64,000 bases of DNA, from NCBI GenBank assembly GCA_014529385.2, contig CM043951.1, positions 110,250,469 to 110,314,468 of the forward strand, read 5' to 3'. The notes under the pieces were generated by a model. The model did not search any database. It saw nothing but the letters and a program-made list of their open reading frames with translations, and was not told the DNA's origin. Below are positions 30,627 through 42,313 of this stretch, piece by piece. Both the position numbers and the translations under genes were made by a program. The stretch's first letter is position 1, and the number at the start of each line of letters is the position of its first letter. This DNA is from Adiantum capillus-veneris (lineage: Eukaryota; Streptophyta; Polypodiopsida; Polypodiales; Pteridaceae).

Positions 30627-31965
30627 CACTAGAATGGTAACCTAACAGGACATAAAAGTGTCCTTTCAGGGTTTTGGGAAAAAATTCCAAAACCATAGTA
30701 GATCCACTCATTTTGAAAAATCCTTTCATGAGCTTATTGTTCAATAACTACTACATATGGAAAAAATGATAAACTTGTAATTTTTCTCATCCCTTGGTCA
30801 CTACAAGCCTCCAAAGTTGATGGACCAGTGCATTTTGCCCAAAACATCAACTTCTTACGGTTGATTGCATATAAATAAGAGTGGAGATTTTTGTAGGACA
30901 TGAGATAAAATGCTCCGTTAACTTCAATGGGTTGGTGACCAAAACATATGGTTTCTTTTACCTCACTAATTTTTTTTTGGGAAAAAAAAATAGGTACAAA
31001 AAAATTGCATTTTTGCCATTCTGCGGACCTATCATCAAAGTTTCTATAGTCACGCTCAATACAGATACTATATACATGTTTTCTTAGTTCCCTTTGGGCC
31101 TCTCGATTCAAAAGGAGCCATGGAGCATGTCAAAAGGATAATGGATCTCTTACAATTGGAACCTTGGGGGCAATGATAAAGTGCTAAATACAGCAAACAT
31201 GAAAAAACTGGGTTTAGCATTATGACCTCTAGAAACCCAAAGAAACTACTCAATATCTAGCCAAGTTTGTAGTCTATGATTAGATATGGTCACTACGTAC
31301 AAAATACACACAATTGGCCTAAGAAACTAGCAATATTGAGAAAGTTATACTTGCTACTCTAAAATGTATCGTATTCTTCAGTAATCAAAAAACTCAACCA
31401 TCATCATATACTATGCTATATAGCATATTAGGTCCCCCAAAACTCAAGGAAGATTAGATTTATGTTATACATTACACTTACACAATCAAAATTGAATTTG
31501 GATATCAAGAAAGCCACCAAAAAAATCATAAAAGTGCTAGTTTTGGCCAAAAAACAGGATTATGCAATTCTTGTAAATTGGTCATAACTTTCAATTTTAA
31601 CACTTAGCTCTCCCTACAAGCATCAAAACATGTTGAGAACTATGAAGTCCTAAACTCTAGCCATCTAAACCTCACAAACATGAAGTTTAGAGTGGTATAG
31701 CTGCCAAAAATTGAAAAAAAGCCAAAAACAGGACCCGTTTTTTCACACAGTTTAGGTTCAAAATTGTTGTGCAAGAGTAAGGTTAATGGTGAGATCGATA
31801 CTCAAAAAAAAATGCTAATTTTTTTTCAGCTCATAAGGCAACTTTGTGGATATATAGCACCTAGAAATTCATTTTCATACTCTTCAAATAATTCAAGAAA
31901 AATGGTCACTTAACAGGACACAAAAGTGTCCAAGGACATAAAAGTGTCATGTTACCATTCTAGTG
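30627..31965. mobile_element. 1.3-kb non-autonomous TIR element with TTAA target duplication (piggyBac-like)
   Basis: Starts CACTAGAATGGTAAC (30627) and ends with its exact complement (to 31965); the match continues to about 21 bp with two mismatches. TTAA flanks both sides (30623-30626, 31966-31969). The paralogous array at 15331-15334 has a single TTAA with matching flanks (GGTTTGGCC before, GATTCACCATGTAACC after), giving the pre-insertion site. Precise TTAA duplication is the hallmark of piggyBac-type transposases. A GGACAYAAAAGTGTC motif occurs once near the left end (30648) and twice near the right (31916, 31934). No transposase is seen; the longest inner frame (minus, 30734-31111) is unrecognised. 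Superfamily is inferred from TSD and TIR only. Confidence 0.8.
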
Positions 31966-33090
31966 TTAAGATTCACCATGTAACCAACCTATACTTCATT
32001 GTATTATGAAGAGTAGAAAAGCAAAGCTCCACCACTTGTCTAAGGTAGTTCCAAAATCAACATGTAGAGAAGCAAGCTTCACTATTTGTCTAAGATAGGT
32101 TCCATTAAAACATGGAAAACCTCATATATGTTGTAATGAAAGCTTTTTTACAAGGTCCACCACTTGTCCAAGCTGCCATTAAAACATGGATAGAAACAAG
32201 GATCCACCACTTGTCCAACCTTTATAGTTGCAAAGTGTACCGGTTGTCTAAACTAGGCATGGGAAAATAATAGAAGGTCCACCACTTATCCAATATATTA
32301 TCTCTAATAGCATGGGAGGTCTCAAGATTTAGGAATTGGCTGACCTGTATTTCATTGTATTATGATGAATTTGGTTTTAAAGTCAACTACTTATCCAAGC
32401 TATAAGTTTATATCTTGAATGGTATTCCTTCCCATCACTTAGAAAACCAATGATATGTTGTACATGGAGGGGTTTGTCCACCACTTGTCCAAGCTAGTTT
32501 TATTGAACATGGATGAAGGCAAGCTCCACCATTTGTTAAAGCTAGACTCCATTGAAATCTAAAAAATCCATGCTATGTTGTACATGGGGTTTTTGTTTTA
32601 AGGTCCAACACTTGTCCAAGCTAAGCTCCATTGAAACATGAAGAGGAGAAACACTCCACCACTTGTCCAAGCTAGGAAACATTGATAGTGGTTGGTTTAG
32701 TTTGAAGATCCACCACGTGTCTAAGCTAACTCTATTGAAACATAGAGAGAAGCAAAGGTCCACCAATTGTCCAAGCTAGGCTCCATTGAAACATAGACAG
32801 AATTTCTCCAAGATAGGCTCCATTGAAACATGGAGATAATCAAAGGTCCACCATTTCTCCAAGCTAGGCTCCACTTGTCCAACCTATAAGGTTATATCTT
32901 AAATGGTAATCTTTATAATCACTTGGAATACCCATGATATGTTTTACATGGGGTTTTTGTTCCAAGGTCACCACTTGTCCAAGCTGACTCTATTGAAACA
33001 TAGAGAGAAGCAAAGGTCCACCACTTGTCCAAGCTAGTCTCCATTGAAACAAGGAGAGAAGCAAGCTCCATCATTTCTCAAAGATAGGCT
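31966..33090 (+). repeat. Satellite-like array, block 3 (right of TTAA element)
   Basis: Continues block 3 from TTAAGATTCACCATGTAACC, paralogous to 15331 onward, with CCACCACTTGTCCAAGCTAGGCTCC units to about 33090. Degenerates gradually at the right. Confidence 0.85.
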
Positions 33091-33757
33091 AGCCTGGATA
33101 AGTGCACCTTGAAACCAACCTTCCTATGAGGCAATAGAGCATATGCTACATATTTTATGTATGCCCCATGTCTCAAATTAAGAAGTTCTAGACTAGAAGT
33201 GGACCTTGCTTGAATGTCACATGCAGTAAATTAAGGAAAAATAGCCAAGTGGATTGTATTCCTCAATGGATCCTTGCTTTCACAAGTTGTGAACCTTGAG
33301 TCACTTTTACATTAACTTGGACAAGTGCTGGACCTAGAAACCAAGCTCTCCATGAATGAGACGATTGTAGAATCTCTATGATGCCTTGGAGGGCACGAAA
33401 CTGAGGTGATTTCAAGTGATACTTGGACTATGAGAGATGACATTGAGGTAAAGAAAATGTGTTGAGATATCAAAAGCATCACATGGTTTGCATGGATGAT
33501 TGCTTGTAGCCCTACATTCATCATTGGTAGGAGGTAGAAACTAGACAAGATCATCGCCAATGGTGCTAAATTTAGAGTTTGCTGACATGGCCAGTTATCA
33601 AGAGTGATGACCCTTATCTTACCAGCTCACTCACTAACATTTTCCCATTAGGTGTATTAAATAGATACTTTGTTATGTTGCAGTTGCCACTTATTTTGTC
33701 CCTATCATGTTTTAAAAGAAGAAACAAATTTTAGCCTCCATCTCTATAGTGTGCTCT
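33091..33757. other. Unassigned spacer
   Basis: No coding match. Phrases such as GGATAAGTG...ACCTTGA.ACC recur from the end of array block 2 (28540), so this may be a decayed edge of the array unit. Confidence 0.35.
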
Positions 33758-34420
33758 CTAGTCATGTGTGTGTGTGCCTGTGTGTGCTTGCAAAACTGCC
33801 AAAGCCGTATTTGCCTTGGATTTACTTCTTGCAAAAATGTGTTTCCAAAATTCATCATAGTTGAGGAATTGCATATGATCCCCTTCACCTTTATTGAAGA
33901 CAATATGGTTTTGTTCAGTAATATGTTCTATTTCCAAATCTATAATCCTTGAGCTTTTTGCAAACAAATCCTTCTACAAAATAGTCCCATTGTGTTGGAT
34001 ACATTTTTGCTAGTTCTTGAACTAGATATTTGAGCTTAGAGCTTACAACTCTTCAAAAGCTGCAATAATCCGATCTTTTGCAAGCTTTTGACTCTTCATC
34101 TTGACTTCATAACATGCAACAAAACCCTCTAGATCATACCCTTGAAAAACACAATACTGTTCCCATATAGCATCAAGTGCCATCTCCACCGCATTGTCAA
34201 TTTTGTTTTTCATCTTTATGGCTTTAACTTGGAGCAAACATCCCTAAACTAATTGCAACATTTTTGGCACATCTAAAACTTCATGGTTCCTCTCAAATCC
34301 TTTGAAATTGAACTGCTCAATAAAATTCATCAACTATTATGGCATCTCCATCTTCACCTCCCACCCTGGCTCATTTTTCATCATGCTCACCATAGGAATG
34401 TCAAGCAATTTGTGTTTGAA
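33758..34420 (-). pseudogene. Decayed unidentified coding sequence, minus strand
   Basis: One minus-strand frame stays protein-like from about 34420 to 33758 but has several stops. Readable parts are VSMMKNEPGWEVKMEMP, then stops near 34345, then FIEQFNFKGFERNHEVLDVP, a stop near 34246, MKNKIDNAVEMALDAIWEQY and YDLEGFVACYEVKMKSQK (34237-34043). Four stops follow in about 75 bp (perhaps an intron), then a last open part (33967-33758; GEGDHMQFLNYDEFWKHIF). I do not recognise the family. Steady frame use and composition suggest a true former gene or transposon gene. The end in CACACAC-type sequence is noncoding. Confidence 0.4.
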
Positions 34421-37400
34421 AGGTGAGCCAAGAAGGCGTAGGGCCTCTGGTTGCGAGAGATGTGAGAGAGAGAGAGTGACAAATGCAGATAGCTTCAACA
34501 ACCACCACATGAGCATAAATAGATCTCAAGTAAAGCTTATTCAATAATCAAAGTGGACCATTAATGGCACCATAATTGGGATTACATCATGGTTAAGGAG
34601 TTTAAGATCCGTACAATGGGTTAAATCAATTGGACACTGTGATTAATAGGGAAAAATTCGATGATCTTGCCTATGATGGTGTTGAAGTGGAGCTCTCCTC
34701 TACCACAATTTCCAAGAGCTCTCTCCTCCTTTATTCAATTCTCCTCCCGATACTCTTCTTATTTCCCTGCTTATAGTCCTTGTTTATGCCTCCCTTCTTG
34801 CTCTCCTTGTTGCTCTCTTTATTGCCAAAAGATGAAAACATTGTGGCTTGATTGTGGCAATTTAGGATTACAAAGGTGATCAAGAGAGATTGCGCTATGG
34901 TTGTTTGGTAAAAATAACTGTGAAAGAGATTTATATAAAAGCATAGGGCTATGGGAGCTCGGCTATGATGGTGAGAGGGAGATTGCGACTCTAGAAACCA
35001 CAAGAGAGAGAGAGAGAAAAATGACTATGGCTCTTCAACTATATGAGCTCAATTATGGGAGCTTCGGATAGGCTTTAGAGAGCATCTTCCCCTTTCTAAC
35101 TTCTGAGAGTGTGTTAGTTATGAAAGCTTATGCTTCTATTTATAAACTTCTCCTCTTTTGCATGCAATAACACCTTCTAAATTTAGCTAACATCCAACCC
35201 CCTCCTTCCTACCACTAGCGCTAGCGCTAGTGGTTAGCATATGAATCACGTCTTGATGACATGGCATTGAGCTCTCGATGAACCAGCACTAAACCCGGCA
35301 AAAGCTGCATCGATGCTGGTTGCCTCAACCTGCTAAGAAGCTTTTGCTTCCTATTCGTACTCATCGGAGCACCGTAGCGCTGCCTAGGAGCTCCACCTCC
35401 CCCCTGCACTGCTCACGCCATTCTTTTCTTTAGTTTTCTCTCACATCCACACTAAACTCTTGAACTTGGGTTACTTTGGGTGGCCATGCTTGGTGGTTAG
35501 GAGTGGGTGGCCCCTTTTGCAAGTGCTTAAGGCACACCATGTCTGGCATATACACTGACCTAGGAATTGCCCAACAGCACAATCAACACACAGAGCTCAT
35601 CAAGAACTCAATGTGCGTTTGTAAAGGCACCACAAATTTGGCAAACACGTCGATCAAGACATTGCTCACCACGGAATTTGGCATGCACACCGACCAAAGC
35701 ATTTCCGGTCCACCTTCCCACTGCCATGTTGGGCATTCCCTGTAATCAATGCCCTCCACGAGACGACCTCTTGAATTGAACTATCATCAATAAATTTTAT
35801 GTGATTTTGTAAGAGCACCACATTTGACATAAATAACAATTAAAGAATTACCAAAGAAAATCACATCTTACTTCTTCTTTCCACTACCATAAATGGCCCT
35901 TTAAAGACGCATATAGCATACATAAAGCTTAAAACTAGGTTGTTATCAAGCCATGATCACTAATCAATAATCAGATAATCTTCAAAAAAGCACAATGTGC
36001 ATCCTTCTGGTCTTTTTCTCATCATGTAAGCGGAGCTACACGACACCGTGTGGCCAAAAGACCTCTTTAGAGCATGCATGCTTATCCTTTGTCTAGGCAC
36101 ATGTCTGTAGCTCACCATCGTTCAATTAAGGTGGCCTTGACTTCAAACGCAAGGACCACCACAAGTTTAAGGGCTTTTTGACTTGGACAAGGGACTGGTT
36201 CCGTGCATCTTGTCAAACTTCCCAATCACAAATTCTTCAAGAAGGGCAAGGACCTCCCACTTTGTAATCTTTGCACGGAGATTTTGTGGCAATTTTTTTA
36301 GCAGTAGTCAAATTGCAAACGTTACAAAACTAGTATGTTCCCTTGCTTGAGGTTATGACTTCAAAGGAGGAAGTAGCCAACCAAGAAAGATGAATGCGGG
36401 TTATCAACACCACATGGAAGGGCTGAGGCAAAAGCATGTAAGGCATGCAAAGTGTAGACCAAATGAAAGTGGTTTGTTTGTAGCACGCTTCAGGACTTAC
36501 CATCAAGCACAAAGCATGGCTTGATGCAAGATGTATTTCTCACAACTTGATGTGGATGTGTTCAAAGGCATCTTGACATGGAAATTCCTAGAGAGAAATC
36601 GAATCTTCGTTCGATATTTGTAACTTGTAGTAACCACCAACAAGTATGGCACTGCAATTTTCTTTAAGTTTGGATGTGGGATGGCCAAAGAAATCGAGGA
36701 TCTTTTCTTCAAGGGAGTAATATCAGGGTCCTTTAAATCTCTTTTTAGCATACATTTTCTTGATGAAGGTGACAAAGCTATTCGGGAGGTCCAACTAGTT
36801 ATTGGAATTCAAAATGTCGACAAGCAAGTCGGCATGAGTACTTCATGAGGTACGCATTGATTTTTATTTTTGTTGAGAATATGCTCAACAGCCATGGCAT
36901 GCAATAGACATGTGTGTTGCCAACATGGAAATTTTCACATAGTTGTGTTTAAGTACTCAAGTCATAAGCAAGGCTTGTGGGAATTAGGATAAGCACAAAG
37001 TTTTTGCCTAATACACTACTAGCATAAGCCAGAGATATTTTTGAAGACTACAATCAAGCAAGGCTTGAGTAAGAAATGGTACCGATAAGAAGCACAACTT
37101 CTCCTCATGCAAGGCATCAGCAAGAGCACTTCAACTACGTGTGATCATCAGGTTTGAGATATCCTATTTTCATGATTTTTTAGCTTTATATATGATTTCA
37201 TATTGCAAGAGATTACCAAAAGGTTAGATTTTGATGTAAAAGCAAGGTTAATTAGCAATACTTCAGTATCTCAAGGAGATAACTCTTCATCTAGAGAGGT
37301 CATGGATACTTGTCAAGTATTAGTATAGCAAGGCATGTTGTTGGAATTTTTGATGGGTACAAAGATGTTTGCATGGCCAGCTCTTTGCAACCCAAGAAAT

Positions 37401-37779
37401 GTGCAAAAGTCTTTCTTTCTCCATCTGTGTGTTTAGGTTTTAATTTTTTCTAGGGAATGGCTCTTAGGCAACATGTTGCTACACTTATGTTGATCAAGAA
37501 AATGGTCCACGATGCACCATGGCTTCTATACATATGTAATTTTTTGTATATGTCAATCATACCACGAACTCTACGACTTTCGATGCTACGGGCGATGATC
37601 ACAGAAACTCGACAAATGTTTCTTCGGTCAAGCAAAGTTTGGCAATTAGATGAAATTTGACAGCTAAGCTTCAGGATCTATCTCTTGTAATATTGGGCAA
37701 TCTCCTGATTCTCAATAAGCTACATAATTTGGCAAGACAGTTTCTCTATGAAAGATCAACAATGTTGATTCTCTTTTGC
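34421..37779. other. Unassigned 3.4-kb region
   Basis: No gene, LTR or TIR recognised. Short open frames on both strands (for example 35476-35745 plus, 36503-36775 minus) lack motifs. A perfect 24-bp palindrome lies at 35211-35234. The right half (36900-37779) contains AGCAAGGCTTG-type phrases and leads into a segment repeated at 59690-60180. Confidence 0.4.
35211..35234. repeat. Perfect 24-bp palindrome
   Basis: ACCACTAGCGCT followed directly by its exact reverse complement AGCGCTAGTGGT. No function can be assigned. Confidence 0.9.
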
Positions 37780-38170
37780 TTTGATATTTGTGTGTCAACC
37801 CGAGTGCGCACCTAATAGCTAAGAGCACTCTGGCTCCATTCTATCTCATCTCCTCCATGAACTTATGTGAAACAAGGATTCACTTTAGGGCATATTTCCT
37901 AGAAGGTTCCAAAGTTTGGAATATGCTAGTAGCATACGAGCTTGGGGAAACTTGGCAACATGTCTACCTATCTTTTTATTGGAGATCATTATGAACCAAG
38001 CCACACGGGCATACATGGTACATACAACAACTCTAAATTTATTAGCATCTATGGCTATCAGACAGATTCAAGCAAAGGCAACTACTCTCAGAGAGGGGAC
38101 AAGTGCTTTGACAGACTTACAATGAAGAAAGGCTTCTATTCTATGCCAAAGTACTATCCAATGACTTAAG
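37780..38170 (+). repeat. Dispersed repeat copy (partner at 59690-60180, inverted)
   Basis: Shares GGAATATGCTA, CTATCTTTTTA and a stretch encoding IYGYQTDSS (37942-38169) with the reverse complement of 59690-60180, which encodes IHIYGYEPDSS. The right copy lies inside the minus-strand LTR element, so this left copy is probably part of a related, plus-oriented element. The protein-like reading is unrecognised. Confidence 0.65.
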
Positions 38171-38575
38171 ATCAAGGATAATGGCACACAAGGTTGGCAA
38201 TAAGAGGATATAAGCTCACAATTTTTGTTTGGCAATGATGAACTATGATGTATCCATGATAGTGTAATTGTGCAAGGCACGTATAGTATTCGCTCAAATT
38301 GTTGAGAACGTCATTGCTGCAAAGGGCTTTTCACACTATTTTTCTGATATGCATGCACGGCATGTCAATATAGTGGACTCATTCCACTAAAGGATAGTTT
38401 ACGCTTCCACTCCAACATCATATACTCTATTCAGGAAAAGTTGAGGCTAATATATTTTCTTGTGATTGTTGTATATGGCTACAGTGAAGGTGACTCAATG
38501 TGTTGCCCATGTAACGGATCTCCCATCCAAGCTGTGTGATGAGGCCCTTGACTATGCTCCAAGGAACCATCGGTT
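38171..38575. other. Unassigned spacer
   Basis: No gene or repeat recognised. Confidence 0.35.
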
Positions 38576-39261
38576 CTACTCGACGTTGGTGAGCTGGACG
38601 ACCTGTGAACTCGGTCGTCCGAGGGAGACTCTGTTGCTGCCCATCCTACCAAAACCATGACCCCCTCCTAGACGTCTGTCGAAGTAGTCCACATCAAGGC
38701 TGAGGACAAACTCTATGTAGAGCTGGAAAGCAAAGTAGGTAGGCACCTCCAAGTGGTGAGGCAAGGCACCATAGTATGCCACGTAACGTAGAAGGGCATG
38801 CTCTCTCATGCCAGGGTGTAGACAGTGCTCTATGGGAAAGGGTGCTCATGCCACTAAGACTCCTGGCCGTGGACGGAACTTCTGCAAAGCTAGTGAGCGT
38901 ATCAAAGGAAGGGCATCCACCTGATGCCACAACAACCATTCTCTTCTAACACAGTGTGTGAATGGCCACTCTTGGAAGGCATGGGAGTCGTGCATCGTAT
39001 GGATCACTGTCGTGGTATTTTCCAAGGACTCTGTCGCTGACCTGGACTGTGGGAGGCTGAAAGACTGCAAAGGCGCTCTACCCCACAAAACAAATCCGCC
39101 ACCAAAGTGTGTATATCTGCTGCTAGACAGGGTGTAGTAATAGGAGGTACCGCTCCCTGCTCTGGTGACTCTAGATTTTGTGAGGGAGTCAACTACTAAG
39201 GGGGTTCTTACTGTTGGGGGGGGGGGGGGGCACCACCTCCATGCTCTGACTGCTGCGACAT
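38576..39261 (-). pseudogene. Decayed unidentified coding sequence, minus strand
   Basis: The minus-strand frame 39088-38846 (WPFTHCVRREWLLWHQVDAL, LIRSLALQKFRPRPGV) is followed in the same frame, after one TGA at 38848-38846, by 38809-38576 (GMREHALLRYVAYYGALP, YFAFQLYIEFVLSLDVDYF). A possible start at 39261 (MSQQSEHGGG then prolines) is out of frame across a 15-base G run (39216-39230), which is prone to length change. The composition is protein-like, but I do not recognise the family. It could be a transposon gene or a captured host gene. Confidence 0.35.
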
Positions 39262-39969
39262 GGTAACTTCATTGAAAAAGGAAACACAATCAATATCAAA
39301 TAATGCAAAAGTGTGCAGGAAATTCTAACAAGTAAATAAGGTAACCCTTTCACTATTGCGGCGTGGAAATTGAATATCGGCCTTAAACCCCCATTGATAA
39401 ATTTGGTCATTCAGTTGTATTTACGACACAATCATTTTGTGCTAATATGCACAAATCCAATAGGTTTACATCCATCTCAGATGATTTCTAAGCATAGCAC
39501 AACCTATGTCTAGGAGCAAAGACAAAGTAGTGTGCATCAAAATTCATGACCATGAGCACTCTTCAATCTTGCCTCCGCAAGATAAGATTGCATTTTCCTT
39601 TCAACCGATGATGTAGGTGCATAGGATGCATATACATTGTTGAAGTATAAATTAGAGTTTCAAAAGTACTTGCCCAAGGATGAAGACACCAATTACTTTT
39701 ATTAGTGGGTGTCTAAGTACATGGAACACCTCATCTTGGCCCTATTCCCAATTTTTAGGCGTTCTCTTGTTAGAGTTGGGTGGCCACAATTTATTGCCCA
39801 CACTAATGGTTTATCCATATGACAATTGATTTTGTGGCCGGCTCTGATCCTTACAGTACTTGAGGATAGTTTTCTGAGAAGGAAAAAAATGGCTCCTATG
39901 TACACCACCATCGGCTACTGCATCAAGATTGGAGCAAGGAACTGTATGGCGCAGGCTCGTTTTTTCGGG

Positions 39970-40064
<95 letters not shown>

Positions 40065-40405
40065 AGATGAGCCTATGTACTAGAAGTTTATGAATCTTAA
40101 TTTTTTCTTGTAGACAACTTTTCCAAGAAGAAAGAAACTTGGAGCTGCTTTTCGAACTATCACGCATGAAGATAAAGGTGTAAGAGCCTTCCAATTGGTC
40201 TCTAGATTCGAGTAAGGTTTTCTTATGGCTAGGTTTCGGATAGTAGTTTCTCAAAGTGCAAAATTTTGGGATAAACTTAGTTAGCCTATGTCTACAAGTT
40301 TCCTACTTTTTTTAATTACAAAAACAGAAAGAAACCTACTACCTTTTATAGTTGAAGGCTTTATAAGATTAAAAATCTAGGGTTTTTTTAGCCTTGCCCC
40401 CCAAA

Positions 40406-40474
<69 letters not shown>

Positions 40475-41099
40475 GTCATCTCTACCCCAGGGCTTAGGAA
40501 AATATATGTCTGCTTTATCCAAAGCCTGTTCAAAATGAAAAATGGTCGGCTCAAATTTGGGCAAGAAGGTTCTCAAGCCGGTTCAAACTATGGAATTTTT
40601 TATTATAATATAAGATTTGTAGTGACCCTAAACCCCTTAAATTTAGAGTTAGATTGCTTGTATACGTGTGAAAAGGTTCCAAGGCCAACTCCACAAAAAA
40701 TTTTATCCAAGCCCTGCTCTGCCCCCCCCAACCACAGATAGACGAAATCACAAATTGTGACATTGTGTGTGTGTGAGAGAGGATGAGAGCCACATTCAAA
40801 ATCTTCTGCACATGCGCGTGGGTGTCAAAATTTTGAATATGTGCACGTGTCTGTGTGAGAGAGACAAACACATTTTGTGCGCGTGTGTGTGAGAGAGTGG
40901 AAGCCAACTTAGCCAACCTCTTGCAAACAAATCTGCAGACACGGTGCATCACCGCGTATCTGGTGTCCCTCTATCGAGAGCCCCTCTGCAGATTGGAACG
41001 ATGGCGACCTCAAAGGTGTAAAGACAAACTGGATCCTTCGAGCTTGACTTTTGACCTAAACATTTTACATAGAGATTTTATTTTTCTTTTTATTTAATG
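39262..41099. other. Unassigned region with microsatellites
   Basis: No gene recognised. Contains (GA)n at 39971-40061, (CT)n at 40411-40470, and GTGTGTGTG/GAGAGAG-rich sequence at 40760-40900. Long frames across these tracts are Arg-Glu or Ser-Leu repeats. Confidence 0.6.
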
Positions 41100-41544
41100 A
41101 ACTCGGCGAGTTACGTGGCAAGCCACGTAGCCCATATGATCTCTTTTGGAAATGTATCCACATAAGTCGTCGAGTTACGTGGATCCAACATATCTCGATG
41201 TGTTACGGGGCATCCATGCATCTCAACAAGTCACGTGGACTTCTGATGCCATTAGATCGGTAGTCCATGTAAGTTGTCGTGGCAAGTTACTTGCACTTTG
41301 CCACGTAACTCGACCAGTTAGGTGTCGTTTCTAAGACGTAATGCCACGTAACTTTCCGAGTTACGTGGTGTTACCTCTTGGCAATGAAACGTAACTCGTC
41401 GAGTAACGTGGCAAAGGTGACAAGTTGTCGAATCTGCATGCGACCCAACTCGTCTAGTTACATGGCAATGTCGCATGGATGTATGCATGTAAGGACCATG
41501 TCAATCAGCGAGTTACATGGATTTTCAATCAATAACTCAGTGAG
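41100..41544. repeat. GAGTTACGTGG repeat cluster
   Basis: About ten copies, in both orientations, of a degenerate CTCGNCGAGTTACGTGGCA unit (for example near 41106, 41168, 41226, 41310, 41345, 41390, 41455, 41500). Several include ACGTGG, the core of plant ABRE/G-box sites. The copia element inserted at the right edge, duplicating GTGAG (41540-41544). Confidence 0.75.
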
Positions 41545-42240
41545 TGTTAAGTATGGATCTTGATTTACCCCTTGTAATTATCTGTGGTAGAAACGCACAT
41601 TTGTAAGGCCCTCATTATGAGGAGAAGCCATCGTGCATGAAGGAAAATCACTCGACGAAAATAAAAATCACTCGCCGCAAACCGAAATTTTCACGGCCAA
41701 TCTCGACTTCATCAGAATATTCCTTTTTGTCGGAATATTATGGCCGAACGGCGGCCGGAAAGTGGTTGGAAGTCAATGGCCGGTGGCCGATTTCAAAAGA
41801 GGACTTGTCTTCTCAAGGGCGCCACACATGGGCGGATTGGAGGGTCCAATTTGCACTTATCTACACAAGGGCGGCTACACATGGATGCCTCTCATGAGAG
41901 ATGGTAGCCCTTTTGGCCTATAAATATTAAAAGGAGGCCATTTCTACACACATTTCATAGTGTGAAGTTGATGCAACAAGGTGGGTGTGAGGTGGTGAGA
42001 GTGAAGCAAGAAAGGAGCTCTATTAAAGGTATAATCCCTTTGTAAACTACTTCTTGTTTTGAAGTAATAAAGCCATTGAGTGGCTGCTTTCCCATGGACG
42101 TAGCCCACATTGGGTGAACCACGTATATCGTGTGTACTCTCTCTCTCCCTCTACTTTATAATCTCTTGTGTGTGAAATCTATCTCTCTCCATTAAGTAAT
42201 CTACTCAAATATCTATTTAGCTACGTCATATTTCCTAACA
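41545..42240 (+). repeat. Copia 5' LTR
   Basis: 696 bp. Candidate promoter TATAAATA at 41920-41927, conserved in the 3' LTR at 52634-52641. Frames within it (41633-41923) are not genes. Confidence 0.95.
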
Positions 42241-42242
42241 AC

Positions 42243-42254
42243 TGGTATCAGAGC
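42243..42254 (+). promoter_or_regulatory. Copia primer-binding site
   Basis: TGGTATCAGAGC two bases after the 5' LTR, complementary to initiator tRNA-Met. Confidence 0.93.
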
Positions 42255-42313
42255 AAGGTTTGCTCGTAGCTAAATTATCTCAAGGAAAGGATTCCTTGAA
42301 TTGAGTGGGAGTT

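Noticed and set aside
30627..31965. Reading the TTAA element as a CACTA transposon because its ends begin CACTA
   Set aside because: CACTA elements duplicate 3 bp; here 4-bp TTAA is duplicated and the empty site at 15331-15334 confirms it. TIR beyond CACTA differs from CACTA-1/2, and no TAGCGACGC motifs are present.
15593..32766. Minus-strand frames with recurring SLDKWW peptides (15593-15814, 25629-25916, 26221-26481, 32542-32766)
   Set aside because: They are the array core read backwards; sub-repeat lengths are not multiples of three, so no frame is maintained, and stops are frequent.
41633..41923. Open frames in the copia LTRs (also 52335-52760)
   Set aside because: LTR sequence upstream of and around the TATA box; frames differ between the two LTRs through indels.
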